A stretch of 64,000 bases of DNA from Zoroaster sp. YZ-2022 (GCA_029582265.1 CM055831.1:29822189-29886188); one strand, 5' to 3'. Positions 11,674 through 24,376 are shown, counted from the first letter of the stretch. Notes: generated by a model not told the origin, from the letters alone. Numbers and translations are program-made.

Positions 11674-13480
11674 CATTTTGTTCAATGGCACAATGTCAAG
11701 GAAGAGGATGGTTTAACTCTAGACTTTCTTCTTGAAAGAGGTTTTACCATCAGCGTATTTAGTTTTTAAAAAGGATGATCTTTGATGAGGTAGGCAGGGG
11801 TAGGGAAGGACTGTGCCTCATTCACAGACTATACGTCATGGCGAATGTTGATGGGGAGGGGGGGGGGGCAAATTCATAATTTGGGAGTGCCCGATGCGCC
11901 ACAGAATGACAAACCTCTCAAAAGTTATTCGATTTCAGAGGTTTGGGAAGCATTTTAATTAAGATTTTCGGTAATTTGTTGGTAGTGCAATATTAATTTT
12001 TTTGTTAAAATTGTCTTGTCGTTTCCCGCCTCCAATTCAAAATTAAACACCGTCACAGACCGACAGCAACAAAGTGTATCTACCTGACATCTTTAATCAC
12101 ATTCGTCCTTGATACAGAGCCTTTCTGAGAATCCTCCTGACTACCCTAGGATCAAATCAAGCTAGTCATAATTGCCCTCTTCTAGTTGTTATAGGCAACG
12201 CGTGCAGGCGATCAATAAAGTAGAATAGAGTGCTTAAATGAATTCCTAGAACGTATGGAATTGGAGATCAGGTGTTGCGCACGCGCCATTCTGCGCCTCT
12301 GGTGATTTTGTTGACTCAGTTGCTGCCTTTCGTATATTGCCTTGCGGTTAGATGTACAGTTCATGACTTGTCATAGTTTTGGAATGGTCATGTTCTTCTT
12401 GAGATTTCTATTTGTTACATAACAGTAATGTTTTTTTGTATTGGGGGATTTAGTAGTGTCGTAGGTGTGTGTTGTCAGAGGGCGGTTTCCATATTTTGAA
12501 CTTTTAATGATCACCTAGGGGTGGCCGTGTGTGTCTGTGTGTGTGTGTGGGGGGGGGGGGCTATAGGTACCTCCTTTACAAAAAATGGTGAGTACAGTAT
12601 GCACCCATTCTCGTATAAGATTTACACCCATTGTGGTCAGTTGGTTTATTTATACTATTTCCATGGCACGAAATAGCGCCCATGGATACAATATATATAG
12701 CTGCAGTAAATATATTTATTTAATCACCCACTGTTCTATTCTGAGAAATACTTTTCAAATTTGTTCGACGCCGTGAACTCGTTTAATGGGCAACCAACCC
12801 GAATTAACCCGACAACTGACAGGGGAATAGTAATGCTCACAGGTTATCGAACTACTGGTATTCCTAGAAAAACCTCGATGTTAATCACCCGGTCTTTGCC
12901 CAGAAACTGCGATCTCGAATTTGATTTACAAAATGAAGCATAGTCATTTTTGTATAACCCACTTCAACCGCGGTGCAATTGGTGAATGACCAGCCATCAA
13001 CCTTTTCTATATAGTCAGGCTTCTTGACGAAGCAGTAATTCTTATGATTGCATAAAGCCATCGGGCACCAGTCTCATAATCCGTGTGTCTCATTTCCGCA
13101 CGTGCGCACTCTGAAACTGAACTCCCGTCGGCTCTAATTACATTATGGAGGCAGGATTATAATGCTTAATGTATAGGAGTGACAGGTTATGGCAAATTTT
13201 TTACCTTCTGAAAATCTTAGAAACGTCAAGTACCACCTGCGCTGATAACACACGACAAACATCAGAACCAACGATCCAAAATGACTGTCAGTGTTTCCCC
13301 TGCCCATTCAAATGTGAAGTGGCCCATCTCGCTGATGTCCCTCCATGATTTTATCGACCACCTCGCATTTTTTTCCCGCCAATTTCGCTACCTCGCATGT
13401 CAACATTGCTAAAATGTTGGATTTTGTGTTATATCGTAAATTTGTTCCTTGTAGTTTTTCTCATTAGGCCATGTGCGGGT
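11674..13480. other. Stretch without a recognised gene
   Basis: Contains a GT microsatellite running into a poly-G tract (about 12530-12560) and a poly-G tract near 11857-11868. Frames at 12585-12776 and 12761-12943 have no family signature. Nothing else could be supported. Confidence 0.4.
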
Positions 13481-13505
13481 TACTTTTGATATAGTCTACT
13501 TCTTG

Positions 13506-13865
13506 GTAGTAACCGGATACCCGACCGAAACTGTCACTACCCGGTTCCATTTTCGGTTCCAATTACCACCCGTAAACGACTTTAGAAATATTCGATTGAA
13601 CATTTGATCCACACAAAAGGAAGTCTCCGTTTTTTGTTAAGAAAATGTGTGTGGTGAATGGGGATGGGGAGTCGTTTTTAATATAGAGGCGGGAAATTAT
13701 TACAGTAAGTCCACATTTATTATGAGTCTAATAAAACAAGAGAAACTTGTGTTTGGTTATTTTATACATTCTGGTGTATTTATGGGTTTTTACCAAAGAA
13801 AATACCCGGGTATCTGAAGATTTCAGGTATACGGTTCCCTAAATAACCGAAAACGGACAGCCTTA
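13506..13865 (+). mobile_element. hAT-like MITE, copy 1 (GGGTATCC family)
   Basis: Nonautonomous element of 360 bp with imperfect ends rich in GGATACCCG and GGGTATC, ending CCGAAAACGGACAGCCTTA. It is flanked by ACTTCTTG (13498-13505) and ACTTCTGG (13866-13873), an 8-bp target duplication with one mismatch. Interior words AGGCGGGAAATTATTACAG and GTCCACATTTATTATGAGTC are shared with the copies at 37501 (reversed) and 45199. No transposase. Confidence 0.85.
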
Positions 13866-14154
13866 ACTTCTGGTGCACTGACTTTTGTCTGTGGCAAGAG
13901 CATATTAAAATTTAATTTCCGGCAGACTTAACACACTGTTGCTATATTACGTGATTCGGGACAAGCTTTCACATAGTAACCTCCAGTTTAGGAAAGTCTG
14001 GTACCTTTATGCAATACGCATTAATTGAAAACAGTGTATAGGCACTAGACTTCTCAAAACAGTGTTTAGTCTGTGGATTTCAACATTTAAATATGCACTT
14101 GTCACTGACATGAGTCAGTGTTCCAGACTTTGTCAAAGGTTACACGCACAAGGC

Positions 14155-14737
14155 TTATAGGGGCAGTATCGTCACGATCAGAGCAGACTGTCGACAGGGC
14201 ATGGAATCTATGTCCTAGTTTAAGATTAACACAGTGACTGAAAATTACTGGCTCATGCAGCAGCAACGGTAATATGACCTTAATATCATAATAATAATAA
14301 TAATAATGTGTGGATTTATATAGCGCACGTATCCACCAACTAAGTGGTGCTCAAGGCGCATTATATTATTATCCCTGCTCATAAGGCTCATAAGGCTCAT
14401 AAATCATTCCTGAACCATCTCAGCTCCCTGGGGAGTATACAGCTCAATTGCTGCCATTTCTAGCGCATATAGAGCAAACCAACTCTGCCTTCACAGGTAC
14501 CCATTTAACCCCTGGGTGGAGAGAAGCAATTATGATTAAGTGTCTTGCTCAAGGACACAAGTGTCACGGCCGTGATTCGAACCCACATTATGTTGCTAAC
14601 ACCAGAACTTGAATCCGGTAAGCTAGACCGCTCGGCCACGACACCCCATGTGGGGGTATTATGGTAAACACCGAGTTAATCTAAAACTAGCCTTCCGATT
14701 CCATGCCCTGTTGATTGTGAGGATACTGTCCCTTTAA
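14155..14737 (+). mobile_element. TTAA-ended MITE split by a SINE
   Basis: Left part (14155-14287) runs from AGGGGCAGTATCGTCACGAT to the GTAATATGACCTTA word. The right part (14646-14737) resumes at CATGTGGGGGTATTATGG and ends GATACTGTCCCTTTAA. Together they match the uninterrupted copies at 43045 and 48151. Inverted arms include AACAGGGCATGGAATCGGTG and its complement. The 358 bp between the parts is the SINE at 14288-14645. Confidence 0.9.
14288..14645 (-). mobile_element. tRNA-headed SINE, copy 1
   Basis: Reverse-oriented short interspersed element. On the minus strand it starts with a tRNA-like head (TGGCCGAGCGGTCTAGC for the A box, GGTTCGAATCACGG for the B box), with a spacing that fits a long-variable-arm tRNA such as Leu or Ser. 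It continues through a body ending GGATACGTGCGC, then a 3' ATT repeat tail. It is about 90 percent or more alike to the copy at 33029. These promoter boxes would recruit RNA polymerase III, by family knowledge. Confidence 0.92.
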
Positions 14738-14759
14738 GGCCGTTTCCGAAATGACTGTT

Positions 14760-15841
14760 TTGGATCTGGCTATGGCTAGATCGCTGTTTCTTCCTATACT
14801 TCAGCATTGCCGCCACAGCCAATAGCCATAGCCGTGGCCAAAAATGCGCACGGCCTTATTCTTTGTTGGCCTACTGATATGTATTTTTTCTCTTCTGGCT
14901 CTGGCTATGGCTAGATCACCGTTTCTTCCTATACTTCAGCATTGCCGCCACAGCCAGTAGCCATAGCCGTGGCCAAAAATGCGCACGGCCTTATTCTTTG
15001 TTGGCCTACTGATATGTATTTTTTCTCTTCTGGCTCTGGCTATGGCTAGATCACCGTTTCTTCCTATACTTCAGCATTGCCGCCACAGCCAGTAGCCATA
15101 GCCGTGGCCAAAAATGCGCACTGCCTTATTCTTTGTTGGCCTACTGATATGTATTTTTTCTCTTCTGGCTCTGGCTATGGCTAGATCACCGTTTCTTCCT
15201 ATACTTCAGCATTGCCGCCACAGCCAGTAGCCATAGCCGTGGCCAAAAATGCGCACGGCCTTATTCTTTGTTGGCCTACTGATATGTATTTTTTCTCTTC
15301 TGGCTCTGGCTATGGCTAGATCACCGTTTCTTCCTATACTTCAGCATTGCCGCCACAGCCAGTAGCCATAGCCGTGGCCAAAAATGCGCACGGCCTTATT
15401 CTTTGTTGGCCTACTGACATGTATGTTTTCTCTTCTGGCTCTGGCTATGGCTAGATCACCGTTTCTTCCTATACTTCAGCATTGCCGCTACAGCCAGTAG
15501 CCATAGCCGTGGCCAAAAATGCGCACGGCCTTATTCTTTGTTGGCCTACTGACATGTATGTTTTCTCTTCTGGCTCTGGCTATGGCTAGATCACCGTTTC
15601 TTCCTATACTTCAGCATTGCCGCCACAGCCAATAGCCATATAGCCGTGGCCAAAAATGCGCACGGCCTTATTCTTTGTTGGCCTACTGATATGTATTTTT
15701 TCTCTTCTGGCTCTGGCTATGGCTAGATCACCGTTTCTTCCTATACTTCAGCATTGCCGCCACAGCCAATAGCCATAGCCGTGGCCAAAAATGCGCACGG
15801 CCTTATTCTTTGTAGGCCTACTGATATGTATGTTTTCTCTT
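14760..15841. repeat. 135-bp satellite, eight copies
   Basis: Units begin CTGGCTCTGGCTATGGCTAG at 14895, 15030, 15165, 15300, 15435, 15570 and 15707, with a first unit that enters at about 14760. Spacing is 135 bp except one 137-bp unit carrying an extra TA near 15639. Copies are almost identical. Each unit contains GGCTATGGC and, about 55 bp later, GCCATAGCC, so each could fold into a hairpin. The array begins 23 bp after the end of the TTAA MITE. Confidence 0.97.
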
Positions 15842-16179
15842 CTGGCCGATAAACACACATTAAATACCACATGCGCTCATCATCCTCTAGGGGGTGACAC
15901 TGGACCATTATATACTACTCACACAACCCAAGTATACAGACCCGGTTATGAATCATATAAATTCAGTTTATCATACCTACAGATGAACATGAACTTGCTA
16001 AAGTAATTAGATTATAATGCTATACGGTTATACCAATAACTTAGACATATGTGATTTTACTGGTTCTACAGTTCTGCAGGAAAAGGCATGATGACTGTTT
16101 TCTTAAAGGGAAGGTACAAAATTGGTAATGACCAGATATTAATTTACCTTTATGAAGTTAACGAAATATTGTAAACAAT
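15842..16179. other. Short unique stretch with MITE fragment
   Basis: No gene. At about 16104-16178 is the left end of the TTAA family described at 47072-47410 (AAAGGGAAGGTACAAAATTGG). Confidence 0.5.
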
Positions 16180-16342
16180 AAACTTACTAAAATAATATCC
16201 CACATGATAAGGTCAAATTACCGTTGCTGCTGCATAAATGAGCCACTGTAATTTTCAGTCACTGTATTCATCGTAAACTAGGACACCGATTCCATGCCCT
16301 GTTGAAAGTCTGATCTGATTGTGATGATAGTGTCCCTTTAAG
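16180..16342 (-). mobile_element. Partial reverse copy of the GGGACAGTATCG MITE
   Basis: Matches the 43045-43265 family over one side: ATATCCCACATGATAAGGTC, GTTGCTGCTGCATAAATGAG, and a terminal GATTCCATGCCCTGTTG to GTGTCCCTTTAA. The other end is missing or replaced by the adjoining fragment of another family. Confidence 0.75.
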
Positions 16343-16555
16343 GTGTAACAGCAAAACACACATGATACGCATCTTCAGTATACCTCTGTTTTTAATGAGC
16401 AGTAAATGTTATCATCACTACGAGACATTGTTCACCTTCCATGAAAGCGCCAAAATAAATAAATAAATTGGAGGCCTACAACGGACTTTGTGTCCTTGAC
16501 CTAAACAAGCAGTTTTTAAAATCCACTATACACTATTGACAATCTAGAATATATA

Positions 16556-16815
16556 TACTCAAAACAATTTAGGGAACACCGGAATAATCTCAGTTAAAGC
16601 AAGATCATTTATTTCAGATAAACACAATGTTTCACAGAATTGATGAGAAACAACTGCACAATGAAACAGATGATAAAGCATGCATGTAGTGATTACACAT
16701 TTCATGACATGACTACTGAAAGATAGAGGGGGTTGCAAATGAAAATCCCGGTTCATGGAACATTTCAAACCTATTTGATGTTAAAAATCCGGTGTTCCCT
16801 AAATTGTTTTGAGTA
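16556..16815 (-). mobile_element. Mariner-like MITE, copy 1
   Basis: 260-bp element with ends TACTCAAAACAATTTAGGGA and its complement, extending through ACACCGG, flanked by TA. It is the reverse complement of 18178-18434 with few differences. The TA target and end style fit Tc1/mariner. A 69-codon frame on its minus strand is also present in the other copy as a 64-codon frame, but shows no transposase motif and is most simply explained by recent common origin. Confidence 0.9.
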
Positions 16816-18039
16816 GTATACATACATAGGCCTACTCAAAGTTTTACTTTCTCTATGGTTTTGCGTAAACCTCTGTTGGTGTCACAAGTACAAATATAGG
16901 TTGTCAAACATCCCTTGAAATAATGTTGAAGACAGTAATTTCACATTGGAATGAATGCAAACAAATCTGAATGTATTTTCACAAATTTTTGCTTTTTAAT
17001 AACATAATGAAATATGTTTTATTTACCTAGCCTATAATTTGATTCTGATAAAGTATGGATGCATCAATTCAAAAGCAATGGATATTAAGTTTTAACAAAG
17101 TATTACTTTTCATTTATATACAAATGCAAATGTATTCAGCGGTATGCATTCAAATGTCCACATGTTTTTATTTACGATGTTACCAATTACACTTTAGTAC
17201 ACACAGACACTTCTATACTAAAACTCATGAATACTCAACACGAAGAGTATTCGATTACATCTAAGCGAATATCAAATTCGAATACCCCAGATTCGGATGA
17301 CTTATCTAGTCGGTGTGTGCGCACGTACACACGCACAAGCGTTGACCCTTTTGCTAACCCCAGTTTGAACCCGTTTTCGTTGAAACGCGAATATTCAGAT
17401 GAGCTCACCAATGCAGCTCACTTGTACAGCACAGTGGGGTGTCTCAACTCATAAACGTAAACATCTTTGTTAACATTACAACGATGATAGCTAAGCGAGT
17501 GGTCGATGACCGCTATATTATTACTCATTAGACCTATGTATTTATCTATCAATCCATTAAATCAAAATGACATTGGAGTCTTGAGCCCCCCCCCCCCCCC
17601 ACCAAAAAAAATAAATAAAAAATTCGGTACACGCAATCACATCATGCCTTGAAAAAGCATGTACACATATATATACGTGAAGAAATTCGTGTCCCCACAG
17701 AGCAAGAACCTACATGTATGTTCACACGTAGCTATCTTCACTGCTATATCTTACTAAGCATTTCTCATACCACAGCACAGTGGTATTAAAAGCCGTCGGT
17801 TTATTTTGCACGTGTACCTCAATTATTTGGTTATTTAAGGTACAATATTGATAATTTTCAGATTATCACATTATCTAATACTTGGCGTCAAATTGGTAGA
17901 AATCCTCAATCCTCAAGACAAATTATTCCATCTGAAGTGCTTTCATCTTTGTGGAAAAGGAAATAACACCAAGTTGCCGGCTGGCAGCCTCTGTAATACA
18001 ATAAAAAAACACATGTGACCATTGATTATTACCAATTAC

Positions 18040-18040
<1 letters not shown>
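16816..18040. other. AT-rich stretch with diverged dispersed repeats
   Basis: 16876-17000 shares words such as TCAAACATCCCTTGAAATA with 35190-35215 and 38670-38700, so it is a piece of a dispersed repeat. 17228-17290 is an ATTCG-rich block. A poly-C run of 15 lies at 17586-17600. No gene could be supported. Confidence 0.5.
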
Positions 18041-18108
<68 letters not shown>

Positions 18109-18109
18109 G

Positions 18110-18177
<68 letters not shown>

Positions 18178-18495
18178 TACTCAAAACAATTTAGGGAACA
18201 CCGGATTTTTAACATCAAATATGTTTTAAATGTTCAATGAATCGGGATTTTCATTTGCAACCTCTCTCTTTCAGTAGTCATGTCATGAAATGTGTAATCA
18301 CTACATGCATCCTTTATCATCTGTTTCACTGTGCAGTTGTTTCTCATCAATTCTGTGAAACATTGTGTTTATCTGAAATAAATGATCTTGCTTTAACTGA
18401 GATTATTCCGGTGTTCCCTAAATTGTTTTGAGTAGTATATATATATATATATGTACATATATATGTATATATATATATATGCATATATATATATA
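18041..18495. repeat. Long TA microsatellite interrupted by a MITE
   Basis: (TA)n with occasional G or C at 18041-18177 resumes at about 18435-18495 after the mariner-like insert at 18178-18434. A 72-codon Tyr/Ile-rich frame over the first tract is a microsatellite artefact. Confidence 0.95.
18178..18434 (+). mobile_element. Mariner-like MITE, copy 2, in TA microsatellite
   Basis: 257-bp forward copy of the element at 16556-16815, bounded by TACTCAAAACAATTTAGGG and its complement. It sits inside a TA tract, as expected for an element that targets TA. The sequence difference from copy 1 is small, suggesting recent activity. No transposase is encoded. Confidence 0.93.
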
Positions 18496-18962
18496 CCTTA
18501 AATTACCTACATTATTATGTGCAACCTAAACATTGTTTTGCATTCATTATATTTGTTATATTACATTATGTTTTTCTGGGATGATTTTCTTCGTAAAGAG
18601 CGAAATTGAGATATTGCCTGTTGAGTGAGTTTCTGTTTTGAGGAATCTAATCGATCAATCACGACAGGCGAGCGAGTGTCATATTTCTTGCATTCGCAGG
18701 TAGGGTCCCCGACTCCCGCACCGTGCTTAACTCACTAACCATCCTCGTTCCCAGGGTCTAGCATGATCCCACAACTAGACCCCGGTGGATAAAATGATTT
18801 ACCCCACAGTTATTGCAAATGATGGTCTAGTCCCCTGACTGTCACTCGCTGCAGCACGTACGCTATCCTGGGGAATAGCAGATGCGTCCGTCCATAATGT
18901 GCATTGTACACATCACACGTCATCTAACTATATCAACGATTTATAGATTTGTTTTTGGTCCT

Positions 18963-19110
18963 TATATGGCTTTGCCATTAAATATATGGTTTTGCTCTTA
19001 AATATATGGTTTTGCTCTTAAATATATGGTTTTGCTCTTAAATATATGGTTTTGCCATTAAATATATGGTTTTGCTCATAAATATATGGTTTTACTCTTA
19101 AATATTTATA
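18963..19110. repeat. 20-bp tandem repeat, about 7 copies
   Basis: Unit AAATATATGGTTTTGCTCTT, with some units carrying GCCATT or GCTCAT in place of GCTCTT. No gene. Confidence 0.95.
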
Positions 19111-22100
19111 AGTGGTAATTAGTCACATACGGCTCCTCATACAACAGCGTGTCTCGCGAGTTAATTCTCACTTTTCATGCAAACGTCTGGGTACCAAACA
19201 CTGACCAGTCTACTCACGAACCCAGAAACTAATAATAGTGAACAATAGTGAACAATCAGCTGATCGAAAGTTAAAGTACAATTTTTGAATGTTTTATCAG
19301 TAACATGGTCATTTAATTTTCTGTAAAGCACCGGGAGAAAGCCGTAGAGTCGATCATCAATCCCAATCACAATGGACACGAGGTTATTCACTGCCATGAC
19401 GATACTCGCGATGTTTATGCCGTGGATAAATAACATTAGTCAACCTATGGCATGTGTGACTGTATATGCTCTCTGGATCAATTAATTGATTGAATTGAAT
19501 TCCTGGCTCTATGATTCCAGGAATTAACGGGGCCTGTGGAGTCGACTAGCGCATAATATTAGATAACGTACACGCACTTATGTATAATGTTCAAATAGTC
19601 CTGTAACTCCAGTTATTTTACAGCTCAGCAGTGCCCGTGGCTGTCGCTGTGGGGAGATGAGAGCTTGCAAATGTGTTCCATATTTTAGTCAGGGTAACCG
19701 TTATTGACCCAAGGAGGCATGTAAAATTATGTTGACCCATCATCACCATGCATTTAAATGAACTATTTTTATCTGTGTGTCCCCCTTTTTTGCTTCGTGC
19801 ACCCATACCCTTACGCTACACTGGAACCACCAGTAGGTACATGCTAGGTCAACCTCGTCCCCAAGGCTTTCGAGCTGTTTCTGTATTCCTCGTAAACAGT
19901 GCTTTCTCGCACTGTAACGGGACGTGTAAAATATTATATGCTTGTAGCCGATGTGTTTTAGGATATAGTTTGATACACATAACTAACAAGAGCCCATGCT
20001 GCAGGAGGGCGGCCAGGACTAGAGTACTCTTTCCTACAGTCAAACAGGAAATTATTTCACTTTTCTTGAAAAGTACAGCACCTCAAACAATTATTTATAT
20101 GGAAGATAAATACCACCACCAGTTAACACTAAGTTTTACTTTAAAATTCAACCATTTTGTTATTTTTGAATTACCAGACCTATACTTTACCTTAAAAGCC
20201 ATACTACTCTTTTGATTTGTAATACTAAATCACGATAAATTATCAGAAACAAACATGTGAAAGTTTCAGCTTATTTCATTGTGTTTTTAACGAGAAAATA
20301 GTGAAAATGCATTCTGACCCCCTCCCATGAAACACATGACATGATATGTTAATGTTAATATGTTAATAAGGGAGGCCCTTTGAAGAGTTAGCCACGCCCT
20401 CCAGACTTATTAACCTACTAAATCCACCAATCGTCTGCTCCGGTGTGTAGCAACAGTTGCCAACCCAATTGCCAATCTTTCAAATTGGGGTTTGGCGGTG
20501 TAGACAGGTTTGATCGAATAGCTTATATGGAAGGGGTGGGGGAACGGGAGGGGACACCCTGTCAAAGTTTATTCCCGCTCCATCCTCCAATGGGCAGATC
20601 TAGGGTGGCGAAAAAGGGGGTGTCACACGGCGAAAAGGTATGCTACACCAACATGCATTGCCGATGAAAATGTTGACAAGTACAACCTTCCTCAGTTCGC
20701 CCCCTGGATTCCCCAATGCCTCCTCTCCCATCGATGACGTCATTGATGAATCTGGTGTCATGGCGGGCCGTGTCAGCAGCTTACGGTTCGAGCTATCCGA
20801 TCCGTGCAGCTGTTGACATGTGTAGGCCTACTTCTCGGCACTATCATCGCAGACTCTTTACTCATGGGTACATGTTATCATTAAAGATGAGCTCTCAGCA
20901 ATTATCAATAATTGACCTTTTCCCATTTTAAGTGAGGTTATGTCATAAGGAAACTAAACAACTTGGGTTTTATTATGCCAGGGTAAAATATTGAGAAAAA
21001 AAAGTCATTTTGCCGAACCCCATTTGTCTTGAAAGTCAGAAAATACTACAGTCCACTGGGGAAAACAAACTACCCCATACATTATACGTACCTTGGCACT
21101 GATATTCACTGTGTAATTTACAACAAGTTTGGCCAATACTGGGGTGATCTTGTTCATTGAAGGGGTGACGTTGCAAGGGCAACATCGGGAAGGAGATGTT
21201 TTAGGGGGCGGCACACGGGGGGTGGCACACTGCCAAACAAGGGAGGCACACAAACGTTTGGTAAATTTACATGCATGGCGAAAGTGTGTGTGTGTGTGTG
21301 GGGTGGGGGGGGGGGCTCCTCTGTAAACACTAATGAGATGTTTAAATGTAATAGGGTCTTTTGGTTTAACGTTACCCAGTACAATGGACATTATGCTTTT
21401 CTGAAGTCGAGACAAAAAAAGTGACAATATTTTACCATGAATCAAGGTAATGAAAAGTATGTTATTTTCCTTATAACATTACCTCTTTCAAAATGGGGAA
21501 GTTCAGTTAATATTCTTTGCTCAATAGAGCCCCTCTTTATGTGTTCTACAGAAGCATATCCGTGGTAGCATTAATCAAATAACATTGAATATGACCTGCC
21601 TATATCTATGCCATAATCCCCAGGGAAGACCCGACAGCGTCTGGATATGATATCAGGTCCTGGTCGATTGCGGAAGAGTTCCCGGGGTTTGGTTGGCCAG
21701 ATATGGCGGGAAAGACCCCTGTCGCGTGGCAATAGGATGGTACCTCGCTGGTTCCGGTTGCTGTGATACCGGATGGGAGGGGATGAGGTAATGTCCCATT
21801 CGATGCCAATAATAGAAATTGATGAACTTATCATATTCCCTGGGTGCTGGAATACTTCTATATAAGGTAGTAGCTTTCGATCCTGGTTTATATGGGACTA
21901 GGTCAAATAACTTTTTTTCCAGACATGCAAATGCTTGAATAAAATTATATTAAACACTTCTAATATGTTCGAATCATTATTTCAGTGACTAATTTTCGGT
22001 ATTTCTTCCTGACAAATCCAGTCTCCATTTGTGTTGTTTGTTTTGTTTTTCTGTTTGTTTGTTTACTATTCCCCTTTTCCACCGTCATTCTTCACCCAAT

Positions 22101-22710
22101 CTCCCACTTTCATCTTTTCCTCTTTTTCGCCACTATTTTACCTCCCTTTCCTTCATAATCCCTCGTCCATTCTCCTCTCCCTGGCCATGCCTCACCACCC
22201 TCCTTGTTCCATTCTTATTGTGTCCCCTTCACACCTGACTAACTTCCGCTAACTCGTGCTTTCCTGTGTATAAGTGAGTGGGTGTTTCAGTGTCTGTTTT
22301 CCTTAGATAAAGATCCTGGTAGATGCGAAACGTATGGCCACTAACTACAATTTTGCTATTTAAGTGGTTAAAAAAGTGGTTAAAATGGGAATGTCAACAT
22401 TTATTGAGCACTACTCAAAAACAGAAGTGATTTCTTAGCTGCTATGAGAATTGACATCAGCGTTTAACCTTCAAGGTCAAACCGTTACAGGCACAAGCTG
22501 AAGTGTAGTTATTAATGATAGGCACTATGCTATGATATCTTTATTTTTATGTGATAGAAACAAATCTGTATTTTTGTTTAAGTGGGACTGTAGCATATCT
22601 CAAATCTTATTCATCGGGTTATTTAATAATGCAATATAAAACACACATATAAAACACACACACACACACATTGTTTTCTATTATGAAATCAATGGAACTC
22701 CCACTAAACA
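19111..22710. other. 3.6 kb without a supportable gene
   Basis: The longest plus frame is 155 codons (19748-20215). Its translation has no recognised domain. Words at 20255-20310 (GTGAAAGTTTCAGC and AACGAGAAAATAGTGAAAAT) belong to a dispersed repeat seen at least six more times in the window. GT and poly-G tracts occur at 21285-21315. The 21571-21834 minus frame and a C/T-rich frame pair at 22029-22252 are probably compositional. Confidence 0.4.
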
Positions 22711-22718
22711 CCAAATTG

Positions 22719-23117
22719 TACTCGACACGACTGTTGGAGTACTCCTCATATACTTATAACATATATACTTATATACTTATAACTCGTACTCGAGTACATT
22801 TTCTGTACTCGTACTCGCACTCGTACTCATGAAAAAGTACACAAAGTTAGAATACTCGTATTCGTACTCGAATACATTTGTCTGTACTCATACTCATGAA
22901 ACAGTAATCGACTACAACTCTAGACTGAGTTGGAGTACTCATACTTGTACTCATACTCCAATACATTTTCCTGTACTCGTACTCGCACTTTTACTCTTGA
23001 AATAGCATCCGTATTCGAGTGCTATTTAGAGTTAGAGATTACATTTTTCTGTAATAATAGTACTCGACTACAACTCTAAAGTTGGAGTACGCATACTCGT
23101 ACTTGACTATACATTTT
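22719..23117. repeat. ACTCGTACTCGAGTAC-type repeat block
   Basis: Dense diverged repetition of ACTCGTACTCG, GAGTACTC and ATACTCATACT, in both orientations. Similar blocks: 25770-25885, 39448-39505 and 49170-49325. No gene. Confidence 0.7.
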
Positions 23118-23438
23118 GAATGTCATGAATGTTATTTTCTTGGCCCCTGTTATGAGTCCATGGTGGAATGACCTCTTAAGAAAAGTATATTCGGGCTCTA
23201 ACATCATTTAGGACCAAAAGATAACACAAGAATGTCACCATATCCGGTGTTAATTGTAATTGTTAGGATATCCTTCTATGAAACCCATGGCACATCTCCA
23301 ATCCAAACTAATATAACCTCAATATTCACTTGTGCATCTCCTCATTTTAAAATATAACTTTGTGCATGTATATGCATACAAAATATACATTCAAGATTAA
23401 TCGCCCGTGTTTTTTGCTATTTTGAAGGCAATTTCTGA

Positions 23439-23846
23439 TAGGGCTGTGCCGGGTATGTGGGTATCCGGATACCCGACCGAAACGGTCATTACCCGGTTCC
23501 ATTTTTCGGTTCCAATTACCCGCAAACGACTTTTTAAAATTCGGACTTAACATTTGAGCGGTGAGAACAGAAATTTGTGACTCTTGAACAATGTAATTTT
23601 TACACTTTTACAGACAATTATCTTTAAATTGAAGAGATTGCACTCCAATAAAGAAAAGATCAATTTAAGTATGGGTATCCTCTGTATTATAAAAGTCAAT
23701 TTGTTACAATTTACAGTACAATGTACATGTATTTGTAAACCAACGGAGGCATGTTTTCAACAAAAATGAAAACGGGTATCCGGGTATCCGAAGTTTCTTG
23801 ATTTCGGGTATCCGGTTCCAAAAATATCCGAAAACGCACAGCCCTA
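23439..23846 (+). mobile_element. hAT-like MITE, copy 2, perfect 8-bp duplication
   Basis: 408-bp element starting TAGGGCTGTGCCGGGTA and ending CCGAAAACGCACAGCCCTA, flanked on both sides by ATTTCTGA (23431-23438 and 23847-23854). The TAGGG start and the 8-bp duplication fit the hAT superfamily. It contains GGGTATCCGG words near both ends. Open frames inside are short and not transposase. Confidence 0.93.
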
Positions 23847-24038
23847 ATTTCTGAACAATTTCTTTTGGAAGTATGGCAAATACTTTTGAGAACACGGTTC
23901 TCAAAATAATATTGAGAAGCATGGTTTTAAATTAACAATGAACAGAAATTAATTTATGGTGGGTCACAACACGGTCATTTCGACACTTTTGTTTTAAGCT
24001 TCTGACGCCTATTTTGTGAAATAAGTCATTTTACATCT

Positions 24039-24376
24039 TTAAATGAAGGTAGAACATAGATCACTACCGTATCATCTAATTTAAAAATGATATCAATAAC
24101 TTACTTGGTGTAACACGTTTGGGTTCACGTTGCAATCATCGTTTAAAATGAAGTGCTTTCAACTCAGAGACAACAGGAATTGTAAATGTAGAATTTACAA
24201 AACGTCTCCGGACACATAAAAATACATGCAAACATTTTTATTTGTTCAATCAATAACGTTAGTGCCTATTATGATCAAACTTCCACAGATTAGTTTATTT
24301 ATTTTTTATTTATTTTTTAACTCGAGGGTTGAAATGAACGTACGTTTTCAAATACCAATTCTGTACATTCCCTTTA
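24039..24376 (+). mobile_element. TTAA-ended MITE (GGTACAACATT family)
   Basis: Starts TTAAATGAAGGTAGAACATA and ends TGTACATTCCCTTTAA. Internal words TTACTTGGTGTAA, TAGTGCCTATTATGATCAAA and AGGGTTGAAATGAACG align with copies at 30845 (reversed), 47072 and the right flank of the large satellite (54775-55253). The two TTAA ends suggest a piggyBac-type target, an inference. Confidence 0.7.

Noticed and set aside
19161..19436. A minus-strand frame with a membrane-like stretch and IDDRLYGFLPVLYRKL, faintly like the third helix end of a class A GPCR
   Set aside because: Spacing between the Asn-Leu, Asp-Arg and Pro-Tyr positions does not fit the family, and no other helix motif follows. Too weak to annotate.
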